A stretch of DNA of 64,000 nt from Biomphalaria glabrata (GCF_947242115.1 NC_074728.1:17747542-17811541); one strand, 5' to 3'. Shown: positions 42,857-54,664, numbered from the stretch's first letter. Numbers and translations: made by a program. The notes: generated from the sequence alone by a model not told the origin.

Positions 42857-44673
42857 ATATTGTTATGACTTTGCATGCGCACCGCCATCAAAGATAGTGC
42901 AGAAAGAAGGTGCGCACTATCAGTGACCAGACAAGTCGGATGTTGACATAAGAGACTAACGATTTCCGCCCAAGTGGAGAGCCAATATGGAGATATTGTA
43001 CTAAAGGCAGACGTTACTAAGTGTTTGTGATGTCCTCGTGTAAATAAACATCTATGTCCTCGTTGAGTTGCCTCACTTAAGTTATTACAATTGGTTGTCA
43101 GAAGTGGGATTATAGGCAACTCAACGAGAGGAGGTAGGATTTACAATGGCAGCTTTGAAACGATTAGACCAACTCTCAGTTAGAGAGCTTAGGAAGGAAC
43201 TTCGTAACCGATATGAGATAATTGGTGGTACCAAGGAGGTGCTTACAGGTCGTCTCCGGCAAGCCTTGATAGATGAAGACGAAGATCCAGATACCTACTT
43301 ATTTGAAATTGAACCGGAGATTTATGAGCTTATTGGCAAGATAAATGAAGCAATGTGTGAACAAATTAACAGTATGGGGAACAAGGTAGATAAAATGGTG
43401 TCTCGAATGAAAGAAGGGGTAGACTCGTTGGTAAAGGAGCAGTTGCCTGTAGACTCGTTGGTCAAGAAGTTGCGTGGTCAAGACTGTGGTTGCACAAACA
43501 GTGGTGACGGAGACGCTGGGGATTTGAGCGCCGTCTGTGTCTGTGTTGTGGGCAAGTCTTGTGGTTGTGACTTTCAAGACGAGAAACGTGATGACGATTG
43601 CTGTGATAATCTCAACGAGATGTACCGAGTCAAACGGAAAGAGACAAATGAAGTATTTGTTCCTGTTGTACCTGTTACCAGTACCTTAACTGAAGTCTGT
43701 TATGTGCCTGAAGCGTTTGTTCCTGTTGTACCTGTTACCAATACCTCAATGAGCCGGACAGATCAAGACAACGTTGGGTCTGCGTTCAAGCCTGTTGCTA
43801 TGGACCTTAAAGACCTCTGCCTATCTGTCGGTGCTCACGAGGGAAATTCGAAGCTTGACAACAGCATCCAGAAGTTTAGCATGAACTGTACGTGCGGCGC
43901 TTCACACATAGAATTTAGATGTCAAGAAAACCACCAACAGCGCATATGTACTTCTACCATCATCATCGACATTGGCATAGATGAATGTCAATCAAATCAC
44001 TCTAAATCTGAGCTGTCAAGAGAAAGACATTTTCCACTTGAACCTGAAGAGACCTATCTTCTGGACGTAAGACTGTTGTCTGAGGATGACTTCGGTGCAT
44101 TGAACTTTGCTTGCAACGTGGCTGCAAGCGAACCTGTAGCTTCCTTGAGAGGCGTCTGTCGGGAAGGTCTACTGAGACAGCGTGTCCAATCAACGGCTGT
44201 GCTGAAGAAAACAGTGCTCGACCCTATCTCTTTGTGTGGCAAACGGCCACGTCATTATCGCAACAACAGCCTGGTCAACTGGAGAAAGAGAAAGCGGCAC
44301 TGGAAGAAAACAATGCGGATGGCCTCGTGGGGAACACGCTCTTGCCGCCTGTGGCTCCCACTGATCGACCTCCACCTGAACTGTCAAACCTCAGCTGCAG
44401 TGTTTCTTTTCGGGACGAAAAGTGCTAAGACGGGGGCAATGTTATGACTTTGCCATGCGCACCGCCATCCAAGATAGTGCAGAAAGAAGGTGCGCACTAT
44501 CAGTGACCAGACAAGTCGGATGTTGACATAAGAGACTAACGATTTCCGCCCAAGTGGAGAGCCAATATGGAGATATTGTACTAAAGGCAGACGTTACTAA
44601 GTGTTTGCGATGTCCTCGTGTAAATAAACATCTATGTCCTCGTTGTGTTGCCTCACTTCAGTTATTACAATAT
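42857..44673 (+). mobile_element. Short LTR retroelement with a SAP-domain gag-like ORF
   Basis: Two direct LTRs (42861-43089 and 44440-44669, each TG...CA, about 230 bp) differ at only about five places, so the copy is young. A 4-bp 'atat' lies on each side as target duplication. A primer-site-like stretch follows the first LTR and a purine tract precedes the second. Between them one ORF is present and no pol region, so this is a non-autonomous element that looks whole for its type. Superfamily not certain; likely Gypsy or BEL. Confidence 0.82.
43146..44447 (+). CDS. Gag-like protein with N-terminal SAP domain (LTR element)
   Basis: 433 codons inside the short LTR element. Residues about 8-42 (LSVRELRKELRNRYEIIGG onward) form a SAP helix-extension-helix motif, a DNA-binding fold found in some retroelement gag proteins. 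A central Cys-rich part, a repeated block (FVPVVPVT twice, about 20 residues apart) and a basic C-terminal part follow. The ORF runs a few bases into the 3' LTR. No protease, RT or integrase is encoded; supply in trans by a related full element is inferred. Confidence 0.7.
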   Translation: MAALKRLDQLSVRELRKELRNRYEIIGGTKEVLTGRLRQALIDEDEDPDTYLFEIEPEIYELIGKINEAMCEQINSMGNKVDKMVSRMKEGVDSLVKEQLPVDSLVKKLRGQDCGCTNSGDGDAGDLSAVCVCVVGKSCGCDFQDEKRDDDCCDNLNEMYRVKRKETNEVFVPVVPVTSTLTEVCYVPEAFVPVVPVTNTSMSRTDQDNVGSAFKPVAMDLKDLCLSVGAHEGNSKLDNSIQKFSMNCTCGASHIEFRCQENHQQRICTSTIIIDIGIDECQSNHSKSELSRERHFPLEPEETYLLDVRLLSEDDFGALNFACNVAASEPVASLRGVCREGLLRQRVQSTAVLKKTVLDPISLCGKRPRHYRNNSLVNWRKRKRHWKKTMRMASWGTRSCRLWLPLIDLHLNCQTSAAVFLFGTKSAKTGAML

Positions 44674-44689
44674 ATTAAGAAAGATGTTA

Positions 44690-45250
44690 GGTGGTCGATA
44701 TTGCTAGACGCGTTTTCTTTCTTATATATGTCACCACCTGAAAGTTGGTGTAATACAGCAGAACACTCTATTTTTTTTTTACAAAGCTTACAAAATCACT
44801 CTCTATGTCTGGTTAAAGCAACGTGGTCCCTTACATTGAAGGAGAAAGAGGGTGGTACTGAAAGCCTACGAATGTTATAAAAAGGGGATTTGTGGCTAAT
44901 CCCCCTCCCCAATACTAGTCAATCAGTGGAGAGAAAGAAATCGCATAAAAATATCGCAGTCAATTTATCTAAAACAACTGAGCTCTCCTTTGATCAGATC
45001 CCTATTAAAGGATAGATGCTAGCATTTCGTGGAGAAGATGCCTATCGCACAAATTAACTTGACCCTTTTATGGCAGGTAGGAGCAACCGAGAGGCGCTTA
45101 TCACCTGTCATACTCAATAACTTGGCATCAGCTTTTATAAAATCCTATCCATCAGATGCCATTTTCTTTTACACCGATGGGCCGATGTTGAGGGTTCCCG
45201 ATATGGGACACTGGCTGATAGACTAGCCGGACTGATAAGAACCAGATTGG
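44690..45250 (+). mobile_element. LINE RNase H remnant
   Basis: At 45090-45185 the plus strand encodes LASAFIKSYPSDAIFFYTDG, the start of a LINE RNase H domain (YTDG carries the first active Asp). Flanking frames are broken. The part before 45020 is unassigned. Confidence 0.55.
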
Positions 45251-45349
45251 CTCTCTGGCCCATGCGACATTTGAGACTATAATGACCATACGACCTACAA
45301 AGAAACCAGCAAAACTACGGTTACAGACTCTCGTTCCAGTCTCTTAGTC

Positions 45350-45458
45350 TGTTCCCAATTGCTCTGTTCCCAATCAGAAGTCCTTTATGCTCTATTTTCA
45401 ATCAGAAGTCCTTTATGCTCTGTTCCCATTCAGAAGTTCTTTATGCTTTTTTCCCAAT
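45350..45458. repeat. 28-bp satellite, left part
   Basis: Three to four units of 'cccaatcagaagtcctttat' plus 'gctctgtt', cut off by the LTR insertion at 45459 and continued at 47526. Confidence 0.88.
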
Positions 45459-47530
45459 TGTGACAGGTTGGGGAAAGTGACGTGTGTTTGGCTCGTTTAA
45501 TGTCTAGGGGATGATTATTTTTGAAAGCTATCACACACTAACCCGTCAGCATATAATTCGAGAGCAGGCACGCAACGAGACAAGCAATAAAAGAGAGATA
45601 CAAAGTTAAAAATGAAGAATATTTATTTACATAAATATTTACATACAAGAATAAAAAAGGGGGAGGGTTTGCATCTATCCCTAATCAATAATATATCTAA
45701 TCATCACTCTTGCACTTAATAAGAGAGTATGTCACTTTGTCTTCTGAACTTAGCTGGCTGGTCGTCCTGTTGATGTCGCAGCTGGCTGTGATCCTGGCTT
45801 GAGGTTCGGCAGCTGGAGGTGGCGCTCTAGCAGGTAGAAGGACGCCGGTGATTCAGTCCTTGTGGAGTCTCAATCCAAAGTTCTGATATCTGTAGTGGGT
45901 ACAGTAGGGCGGGTGGCCGGCTACCGTGGGAACAAGGGTACTGCAGGCAGAGCTGATCTGCCGTGGGCAGCGTAGTTGACAGGATAAGTCCAGTGAGTTG
46001 CGGAAGGTTTGGCGTAGCTATGACGTCTCGCACAGATGTGGGTCTATAGGGACGTCGCACCTAATAAGTTGACAGGTGGGCTGTCCAATAGGCGGGCAAA
46101 TAGATCCGATAGCGTCAAGTAGTAGAGTTGAGTAGATCCACGTAGGCAGTAGATGATACTCAATAGCAAGTAGGCAGTTGACTAGGCAGACAATGCCAAA
46201 TAAATAGGCAGGTGAGTGATCCGATAAATAGGCAAGTGCAGTGCTGAATAGCACTAAGCACAAAGGCAGACACCTGAGGGAGGCTGCGGATAAATAAAGA
46301 CAGATTAGGACATGTCTCTCATGCATCTTATCGATGCCCTCGACTGAGGTGCATTTGTCAGTTTGGTAAAATTCCTTTAGAGCCCAATGGGGAGATGATG
46401 ACAAAAGGAATCGGAAAAAAATGGCTGATAGTAGCAATATAAAATGTACAACAAAAGGGGAAATAATAATCTCAAATAAACAACACAAGTTGGAAGAGAA
46501 AACGGGGGGAGGGGGAGAATGGGCAAAGTCAGCGACCATGACGGTTTGTTTACATACAACCGTCGGTCGAGAACAATGGAGCGCGCTTGAGTGGAGAGGG
46601 TGCCCGTTCAAGGGGCGCAACTCTCGTTAGAGTAAAATGACTTAAGAAGGAGATAATTCATATCTCTTCTCTAAACGCAGTATTAGTGCGCTAGTTAATT
46701 ATCAGGTGGTCAGCCGAGATAAAGGAAATAAAATAAGATGTACAAATATATACATGGTTGCATCAACGATCAATTGAGCTACGTAGTATTAATAGATTAA
46801 ATGCAATACATAATTAAATACATATGCCATGTTTATGTTGTCTACTTACGACAGTGAGAAATACACAATGCACTAATTAATTATAAATGAAATAATAAAA
46901 TACATATGATAATATCCAGTGAGAAATATGCACAGAGTAATTTAAGATGGAACTTGTGATTAAGTTCGGCTTACCACCAGGTATTCCTCTAAGAGAAAGA
47001 ATAAATGAAGCAGTCCAGACTCGATAGCTCAGCTCGAATGAGAAAATGAGAGGGTCTGGCTTGATTTAATTTACCTTATAAAGGCCTGGGAGAGACGGGC
47101 GGAAACAGGAAATGTCCTAGGCTAAGAATTATCTTACACGTGGATGAATCCGACAAGAGTCGCACCTTGGAATGTCACGAAGCGCGTTGACCCGAGTAAT
47201 CTCTTTGATCAAAGAGAGACGTGGGAGAGAGGGGGAGAAAGATTGGCTTGCATTCCACCCAAGGTGGTGTCAATTGCTGCCGTCAGACATCCGATGGGTA
47301 AGGTCAAAGAGACTGTGTTTATCTTTACCCCGGTCAAGGGGAGATAAGAGAAAAGCCGCCATGGTGGTGGACTCAGTCTAGTGAGACGAGGAAAAGGTGG
47401 GGCGGGTGAAAAAATTGGGGATAGACGGGGAGATAACTAAAATAAAATAAATAAATAATGATAAAATATAATTAATGCTTTGATAAGTTTGAGTGACTCT
47501 GACAGCAAGCTTTTGACTTGTCACACCAAT
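45454..47530 (-). mobile_element. 2.07-kb solo LTR with 5-bp target duplication
   Basis: The element 45459-47525 begins TGTGACAGGT and ends ACTTGTCACA, which are inverted ends of LTR type, and is flanked by 'ccaat' at 45454-45458 and 47526-47530. It splits a 28-bp satellite. No internal region or second LTR is present, so it is a solo LTR, probably from a Gypsy-type element, left by recombination. AATAAA-type words put the sense strand on minus. A fragment of the same family lies at 39900-40492. Open frames inside are by-products. Confidence 0.8.
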
Positions 47531-48265
47531 CAGAAAACCTTTATGCTCTGTTCCCAATCAGAAGTCTTTTATGCTCTGTTCCCAATCAGAAGTCCTATAT
47601 GCTATGTTTCCAATCAGAAGTTCTTTATGCTCTGTTCCCAATAAGAAGTCTTTTATGATCTGTTCCCAATTTAGAAATCCTATATGCTCTGTTCCCAATC
47701 AGAAGTCCTTCATGCTCTGTTCCCAATCAGAAGTCCTTCATGCTCTGTTACCAATCAGAAGTCCTATATGCTCTGTTTCCAATCAAAAGTCCTTTATGCT
47801 CTGTTTCCAATCAGAAGTTCTTTATGCTCTGTTTCCAATCAGAAGTCTTTTATGATCTGTTCCCAATTTAGAAATCCTATATGCTCTGTTCCCAATCAGA
47901 AGTCCTTCATGCTCTGTTCCCAATCAGAAGTCCTTCATGCTCTGTTTCCAATCAAAAGTCCTTTATGCTCTGTTTCCAATCAAAAGTCCTTTATGCTCTG
48001 TTTCCAATCAGAAGTTCTTTATGCTCTGTTCCCAATCAGAAGTTTTTTATGCTCTGTTCCCAATTAAAAGTCCTATATGCTCTGCTCCTAATCAGAAGTT
48101 CTTTATGCTCTGTTCACAATCAGAAGTTCTTTATGCTCTGTTCCCAATCAGAAGTCCTATATGCTCTGTTCCCAATCAGAAGTCCTTCATGCTCTGTTCC
48201 CAATCAAAAGTCCTTCATGCTCTGTTACTAATTAGAAGTCTTATATGCTCTGTTCCCAATCATAG
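47526..48265. repeat. 28-bp satellite, main part
   Basis: About 26 units of the 28-bp sequence 'cccaatcagaagtcctttat'+'gctctgtt' and variants. Several units form larger repeats (a unit with 'tttagaaatcctatatgctc' recurs about 210 bp apart). Because 28 is not a multiple of three, long open frames through it cycle through all three readings (SVPNQKS, MLCSQSE); none is a gene. Confidence 0.92.
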
Positions 48266-48344
48266 TTCATTTCAGGTATCCACCAAACAGTCAAAGATCT
48301 CTAAGTTGAGACTTAAATCTTGAATGGATTTGTATTTTTTAGTT

Positions 48345-48905
48345 AGTTGTGTCTCACACAAAAGAAGTAAATTTAGTTCCAACGCTATCGCTAGGGACAG
48401 CTAATGAAAAAGAATAGTAGCCACCAGGAAGCAACCTTGGACAAGTATTTTGTCCATGTCTAGACAGTACAATGACATTAGACACATGCAGTGCGTCTCT
48501 CTGAACCACAGGAACTAAACCAATGAAGTCGAATACAATCGCAATCAACAAAACGAACACTCAAAGACAACTGCTCAGTGCCTGAGATATCTACAATTTC
48601 TTCACTAAAATACCCACCAAATGCAGTTAATTCATTTGTATTTTTTGGGTTTCTTGCTGCTGCCAGTGCTCCATTGATCCACATAAACGTTTTGACTTTC
48701 ACGTTGGCATGTGAAGAACTTTCTTGAATCTCTACTTTTGTAAACTGATGGACGAGTTTCACATGCTATTTTATCGAGCGATGACACCGACCGCAAGACG
48801 ATAATACATTTACACTCTTTACTTTTGTTCAAAGAAACTAGAACATTTATCCCATAGTCAAGACTTCTTTCCTCTATAACATACGTATGTGTACTCCAAT
48901 GCTGG
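48345..48905 (-). pseudogene. Possible decayed coding segment, family unknown
   Basis: The reverse strand keeps protein-like frames (EERSLDYGINVLVSLNKSKE near 48880-48820, NVIVLSRHGQNTCPRLLPGG near 48485-48425 and the following SFSLAVPSDSVGTKF), but they lie in different frames. A splice-acceptor-like 'tcattggtttag' precedes the second part, so two exons are possible. I do not recognise the family; a decayed secreted or cell-surface protein is one guess. Confidence 0.28.
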
Positions 48906-49414
48906 TTACTAAATGTATCCTAGTCCTGGGCAATACCGTAAGGACACATACAACGACAGAATAAAGATTCAGAATGCCAATTCACAGACATATAGCATGT
49001 TAATTACATAGTCTGTACTATAATACAGGATCAGTTCAGAGAATTGAAATATCCAGTATCAATTAAAATATAACAGTTTAATATTCCAAAGACTGAATAA
49101 TGACAACACAGAAAAATAATTAGAGTCTACACTTTGACTCTATCTATATCCAAAAGTCCAACTGTCCTGGAAAAGGAACAAAACCACACTGCCTTACTAT
49201 GAGTTACATTATATTCAACAAAAACATCTCACCAAGTAAAACAATCCAAAACAATAATATTTTTGAAGTCAACAACCTGAATTGCCCCCCCCCCCTTTCT
49301 CCTCTACAGTTAACAGGAGACCCAGGCTGACCAGAGCTCAGTCCACATACATCGAAAGATGATTGCAAGAATTTCTCCTCCAAGGCAAAAAAAAAAAAAA
49401 AAAAATATTGTAGA

Positions 49415-49490
49415 CCAGTGATGGCCAAACTACGGCCCGCGGGCCAGATCCGGCCTGTCAAAACATTGGAACAAAATGTTTTAAAAAAAA
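49415..49490 (+). mobile_element. Terminal piece of a hAT transposon
   Basis: 'cagtgatggccaaactacgg' followed by 'cccgcgggccagatccggcc' is the type of terminus carried by many hAT elements in animals. No matching opposite end is seen in the window, so this is a lone end. A G/C-rich island in AT-rich DNA. Confidence 0.65.
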
Positions 49491-49689
49491 ATAAAAGATT
49501 AGAATGTTGGAAAAATATTTTATTTAAATTAGAATTCTCACTCTTTCTTAGATGAATTCCATCTTTAGGTTTGCAATTCTAATATTCATATTAATTTTTT
49601 TTTTATTGTAAGAACAAGTTTTTTTTAAATAATGTGTAATGTGTAGGTATATTATCAATAATAGGCTATTAGTTTGTAACCAGTTTGTC

Positions 49690-49820
49690 ATTAGGTTAAG
49701 AGCAATGCCTGGTCGTGCGGTTAGAGCGCAGGACTGATTATATCTACGGTCTCGGTTTCATACCCTGCTCGATGCCATCCTCCGTCGACCAGCGGGAGAT
49801 TTTACATTAAAAATAAATTT
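49690..49820 (+). mobile_element. tRNA-like SINE (family 3)
   Basis: Head 'tgcctggtcgtgcggttaga', B box-like 'ggtttcataccc', then 'gatgccatcctccgtcgacc'. Same family as 19049-19220. Confidence 0.65.
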
Positions 49821-50269
49821 TACAACGCCCAATGAATCTTTGAAACATTATTACTTTTAATAATGAAAACAAAATCACGTCTTGAATATTCCTTGCGAAT
49901 ATGCGGATCCGACAGGGATCCTTCTCCCACGGGGGCCGCCTCTGAGTTTGTGTGGCAACAAAACTCTCTTTGTAATCTTGTTTTTATTTAAGTTAATTCT
50001 ACCTCATTCGGTCAGACTATATCACCGCCACTCGTTGACCAGGGAACATGAAAAACACCAAGATGCCTGTGTGTAGTCGCTGAATGAACTCTTTATGTTG
50101 TGTCTGTTGTATTTATGTGTATGTTTCTGTTTGTCTTTATGTGAGAAAAGAGTCCTTAAAATCAGAACACATTTCCGTAAGGATCAATAAAGCAGCCTAA
50201 TTTAGAATGATCTTTTCACAGCCTTATTATGACATGATAGTTTAACTCAATAGAATTCATGAAGACGTG

Positions 50270-51365
50270 TGATCATCTGATCATCAACCTATGGCCTTTG
50301 TCGGAAGCGACCAAGTCATCGTACCAAAGTGCCAACAATCGGCTGTCGGCTAGGGTTAGTACACTTTCCTTTCTAAGTGCACGAATGCCGTCTGGACCGT
50401 GGTTTTTTGATAAAATATCGGTTCTGTTGTGACCAACCAGATCACAATAGGTGGGCACCCATTGGATAAAACTATATACACCAAGCTCTTGAAGGTGTTT
50501 CACGAACGTGAGCAACTTTTCCACTTCTGACTCCTGCACACTGCCCCTCGAGGGCCTCTAGGACGGAGATCGAATCAATGAAAATAGCTAACCCTAACCC
50601 TAATTGGCGCAGTTTCATTTTTGACTCTTTCATACAGCCATGCCAACGCTTTGAACATTGCTACCGACTCAGCCTCGAGGCTGCTTTTACCACGGCAGAA
50701 TAATATCAGCTCTTCACTTTCGGGATTGCCAGATAGTGGGATCACCGCACCATACCCAGCTCTCACAATGACCTCGAGCATCTCCACAGAGCCGCCTGTG
50801 TAGATAGTGGACGCTTCTACCGGATACGATGCGATGGTTTCTCTGGCTGCTTGTAGTCGTCGTCTAGGGTCACATTGCCTTGTCACCACTGGTCAAGGAC
50901 GCACTTCCGCATCGACAGCATGTCGAAAACGTTTATCGGAGAGGGGGAAGCAACCGGACGGGAAAAGAGAAGCCCTCTTTAATTCATTTGAGAGCGCAAT
51001 GCACCCATGTAGAACGTTCTCCAGAACTTGAAGTTGGTGATTAACTTTTAGTTTAACTGCTTTATTTTAGTTGAAACTTAGATTTAGTTTTACTTTTAAA
51101 AATTAGTTTTGTTCCCATCACTAGATGTACACAAGTGTACAACTGAGTGCCGACCTTGCGGCACGCCTTGCTCCAGTGGAAGATTCCTCGATACGTGCTT
51201 ACCAATATCACTTAAACATATGACAGACTAGGCACCCATACTTTATCGTAGGCTTGTTTGAGATCTATGAAACCGCTAGCGTCGACTAACCAGGTCGATT
51301 TGTGTTGCCCTATTGAAAGCCGTCCGCCACATTCTGCATGAATAACGTCAATTGGCCGATCGCAT
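50270..51365 (-). mobile_element. Decayed LINE with RT and RNase H parts
   Basis: On the reverse strand, from 51365 down, RT words appear (VADGFQ, then GFIDLKQAYDKVW near 51295-51240, then a LEQGVPQG-like end near 51165). RNase H follows: AGYGAVIPLS and LEAESVAMFKALAWL near 50770-50640, then FIQWVPTYCDLVGHNRTDIL near 50490-50400. The first RNase H Asp box is changed (YTGGS in place of YTDGS). Several stops and shifts and a missing RT C-terminus show an old dead copy. Distinct from the LINE at 34735. Confidence 0.75.
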
Positions 51366-51377
51366 TTTGGCACTGTT

Positions 51378-51720
51378 CAGGAATAATAATAATAATAATC
51401 TTTATTGTTCGTATGGAAATTTGTCTTACAATTTGTGCATTTAGGATTCTATAAAGTTTTTTTTAAAATTGTAATACTCAGATTGCCATACCAGGCAGTG
51501 ATATTAAAACTTAAAATATTGCAGATGTGAGCGTGATTAGACATAGCCAAGGCCTTTTCGCTAACATTAAACGAGCACTGTTTTCTTAGCAATCGTAATC
51601 TTTGCTGCCCTTTTATGCTGATATAATCAGTATTAGCAGTAAAATTTAGTTTATTGTCTAGGATAGTACCAAGGTATTTAAAGGTTTGCACTCTTTCAAT
51701 AGTCTCTCCAATAGTGTTTG
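51378..51720 (-). mobile_element. LINE ORF2 C-terminal part with (ATT)n tail
   Basis: The reverse strand encodes TFKYLGTILDNKLNF and KGQQRLRLLRKQCSFNVS, a segment after the RT core seen in Rex1/CR1/L2-type LINEs. It is followed by the 'acaatttgtgcatt' type 3' end and (TAA)n on the plus strand. This links the solo tails at 3994-4166 and 21936-22122 to a LINE. Confidence 0.75.
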
Positions 51721-53600
51721 CTTAATGTCGAATGGTCAGAGAAGAAAAGAATTACTTGTGTGGTTAGTCAAGCATGTACGTAGATCTATCTTTACAATCA
51801 AATAATTACACACCCTCCCAGCCCTAAAGTAAATAAACTGTGTGACCGACAGATTCTGACTACCCGATCAGATAGACGTACACATGTAGGCATAGTGTAC
51901 TGTATAGTATAGTCCGTATAATGACAAAACCACCCCGCATTTTCCTACGCCATAAATAGTGCAATAGTGATGGGTGTTTGGTGAGTGGTCAGGCAAGATA
52001 ATAACACATTGACATGGGTAGTCAAGCAAGTATTTATACTAATTCAATAGTTACCCAGGTTAAATGTTTTATAAAACTACAACAATTTAGTTTCTCTGGT
52101 CACTTGGCCTACATCTTAATGTGAAATTATAGATATATACTACTATATTACAATTACTATTATACCGGTATATAGTATGATTTTCCAATATTTACTAAGT
52201 AAATATACTTTAAAAAGATAAAATTAGTTTTCTTTTCTAAAGGTTTTAATTCATGCAAAAAATATCAGCACACATATTTATTTAGACATCTTCCTTTTAC
52301 ATTTTATTTTGCAATAACTTATATGTACGAAACATATTTGATATTACTGATTTCATTATGGGGAAATGTTTCTATAATGTTTAAAGAATTAGATCGAACC
52401 GTACGTAGGTATACAGTCGGATGATGATTAGCTAGATCTAGATCCCCCCCCCCAAATAAAAAAAAGGTATGAAAAGATTTTGTAGTATAATTAATAATTT
52501 TTTTGAAATTCATCATAAACTTTAAGTTTAACTTATTTTTTAAAATTGAAACAGTTTAACTTTTTAAGTTTAGTTTAGTTTCCGTCACTACTCAAACTCT
52601 TACACCTCCTTTGACAGCTCCAACGTATGTGCGTGAGGTCGTCGTGGCACTCTTTAGCGATAAGGCTGGGCCAGGGGGACTTTGGCCATTGTGGTGAAAC
52701 AGTTATTACTTGTTTATTAGTGACTCCGAAAGTGTAATAAACGCTATTAGTTTAGTGTGGTCTCTCTGCCCGTCCATCTAAACGTGACGGACAGACCAAC
52801 CAACAGAAAAGATTAGCTGTCTTTGTAAACATAGGCCTATTGTAACATTCTCTCCCTTACATTTATGTATTGTTTTAGAATTGGTGTATTTTTTATGAAA
52901 AGAAAATCCCATGCATAATTAATTTTATAAACTAAACGGTTTGCTTTTAGAAAACCAAAACTAGCCGTTGCATCCTAAACTTCGCAAGTAACAACGCATA
53001 TTGAAATAATGTTTTTCATTTCTCTTCTAGTTTTCAAGATCTGAGTGTGACAGACGGACATTTTGCACAAACCTAATAGAGGCTTTTCCCCTTACGCTAA
53101 AAATCACTGGAGATTGAAATAAAATCATTAACTAATAAAAAAAAAACGTTAAATTAATATTTTTTTAATGTGTTTATTTAAAATAAAACGTGAATTCATT
53201 AAGAATGTATAAATGAAATACGAAAAATATAAGCTTACATTTTCAGTGAAATGGCAATAGAGAACAAAAGAAATAGGATCCATAGAACAATGAGTTAAGA
53301 GATAATCATGAATGGAAAAAAAAGGTGATAGATGCATTTCGAGTGCATTGAAGAAATCAGCGATGTCCCAACCATTTGCTGGGGTCATAATTAGATCGTC
53401 ACAAGGTCCGATCTGACTCTTTGAACCTTCTATTCACAATGCAAGAATTCAGTATGGAATATAAATATTTATTCGTCCCGGCTCAAGAGTTCCAAAAATA
53501 TGTCGTACACCCTTCAATTAAATGGATCTAGATGGGAGGGCTAGAATTGCGACCATTTCTCCTCATTATAATAAAAAGAGGTTTTCTGGCTTTTTTTTTT
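51721..53600. other. AT-rich stretch, no gene seen
   Basis: No exon with defendable borders. A C-run lies near 52444-52452. The area around 52600-52860 is less AT-rich, without a coding frame. Confidence 0.45.
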
Positions 53601-53679
53601 TTTTTTGCGAATGTACTCGACTTTGCTATACAGTCATGGTTCATTATATGAGTGGATCTCAAGTTTTTAAACTAGATAA

Positions 53680-53905
53680 ACATTTTTATAATCGGTCGCT
53701 GTCTCCAGGGACTACAATCGATTCCGGTTGATCGGCCCACATTGAGACTATGCAAGTATGGTCTATTAACCGGCTGGTTGGATTACACAAACATTTTCTC
53801 TATTACAAGAAAGCTTCGGTAGTAGAAGATTCTGTCCTAATAAACGGCTAATCCGATTAACCGGTGATACAAATAACCGGATTTGGCAGTATAATTAATT
53901 AAATT
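53680..53905 (-). mobile_element. Possible pogo/Tigger-like transposon end
   Basis: The reverse strand from 53900 reads 'actgccaaatccggttattt' and then 'caccggttaatcggattagc'. Repeated 'CCGGTTAAT' words close to a 'cagtat'-like end are usual for pogo/Tigger-type termini. The second end was not found. Low certainty. Confidence 0.35.
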
Positions 53906-54182
53906 TTAAGCAGTTTTTTTAAAGACTTTTAATACCTACAAAGCGTAGATACTTAGATACTTTTTTTCTCGGGTAAATGCTTCTAAGTTTCCACTCTTGT
54001 TATTGTAAAGCTCTGAGGTAAGCACACACACACACATCTAACTTAACACAGCAAGCATACACAGCAACACCCATTCAAGTAACAATGATAAACAAGGGCA
54101 CTGTGGAGTCCGTTGTGGTCAGCATGGGACCGATGGGGTCAACAAAGGTACATCCGCTGTGGTGGAAGGAACGATCGGTTCT

Positions 54183-54345
54183 CTAGACATAGGTGTCAGA
54201 AGCATTGTTATGAACAACAGGGCTGAAGGATTTGACAGACTTGGTCTTCGCTGTTGATCTCGATGCCAACGGAGTAAGTTGCAGCCTGTCATCCTCCATG
54301 AATCCCATTTCATAATCTTCAGCTTGTTGTCGGGCCCTTCGGTCA
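54183..54345 (-). CDS. Terminal exon, cytoplasmic-tail-like, of a minus-strand gene
   Basis: The reverse strand has acceptor AG at 54347-54346 after 'tttttatttaaactcaa', one base of a split codon, then 53 codons to TAG. The peptide starts DRRARQQAEDYEMGFMEDD, is charged and Ser/Thr-rich, and ends NASDTYV. It has no Cys and looks like the end of a membrane receptor. It lies downstream of the EGF-like exon at 54951-55090 on the same strand, so both may belong to one multi-EGF receptor gene; that link is inference, since the exon phases differ and a membrane-span exon between them was not found. An ATG-started frame overlapping this place in another phase is less likely. Confidence 0.45.
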
Positions 54346-54664
54346 CTTTGAGTTTAAATAAAAACAAACAAAAAAAAACTTAGATTAAGTGTAATAGTAT
54401 CAAGTAGTTTGGATCTGTCATCTAATTAAAATTTTTGTATAGATCGGGACTAACCCAAATAAATCATTGCAATTAGAAATATTTTCTCTATTTTTTTTTT
54501 TTATTTTTTTTTTTTTTGCTTAGCGCAATTTCTTGCTTTAAAGTTTCTCAGTGTGATGTGATCCTATTACTTGTCTAGACCATTTGAGGTATTTGGAGAG
54601 GGGGGGTGTGTATCTGGTTGAATGTTATCGTAAACGTGATTGATTTTTAATGCATTTTTTTTTA

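Noticed and set aside
46018-46620. 200-codon reverse-strand frame inside the solo LTR
   Set aside because: No recognisable domain; it lies within an LTR, which is normally non-coding, and overlaps regulatory-type sequence.
47571-48323. Open frames of repeated SVPNQKS and MLCSQSE
   Set aside because: 28-bp satellite read through three frames in turn; no protein family.
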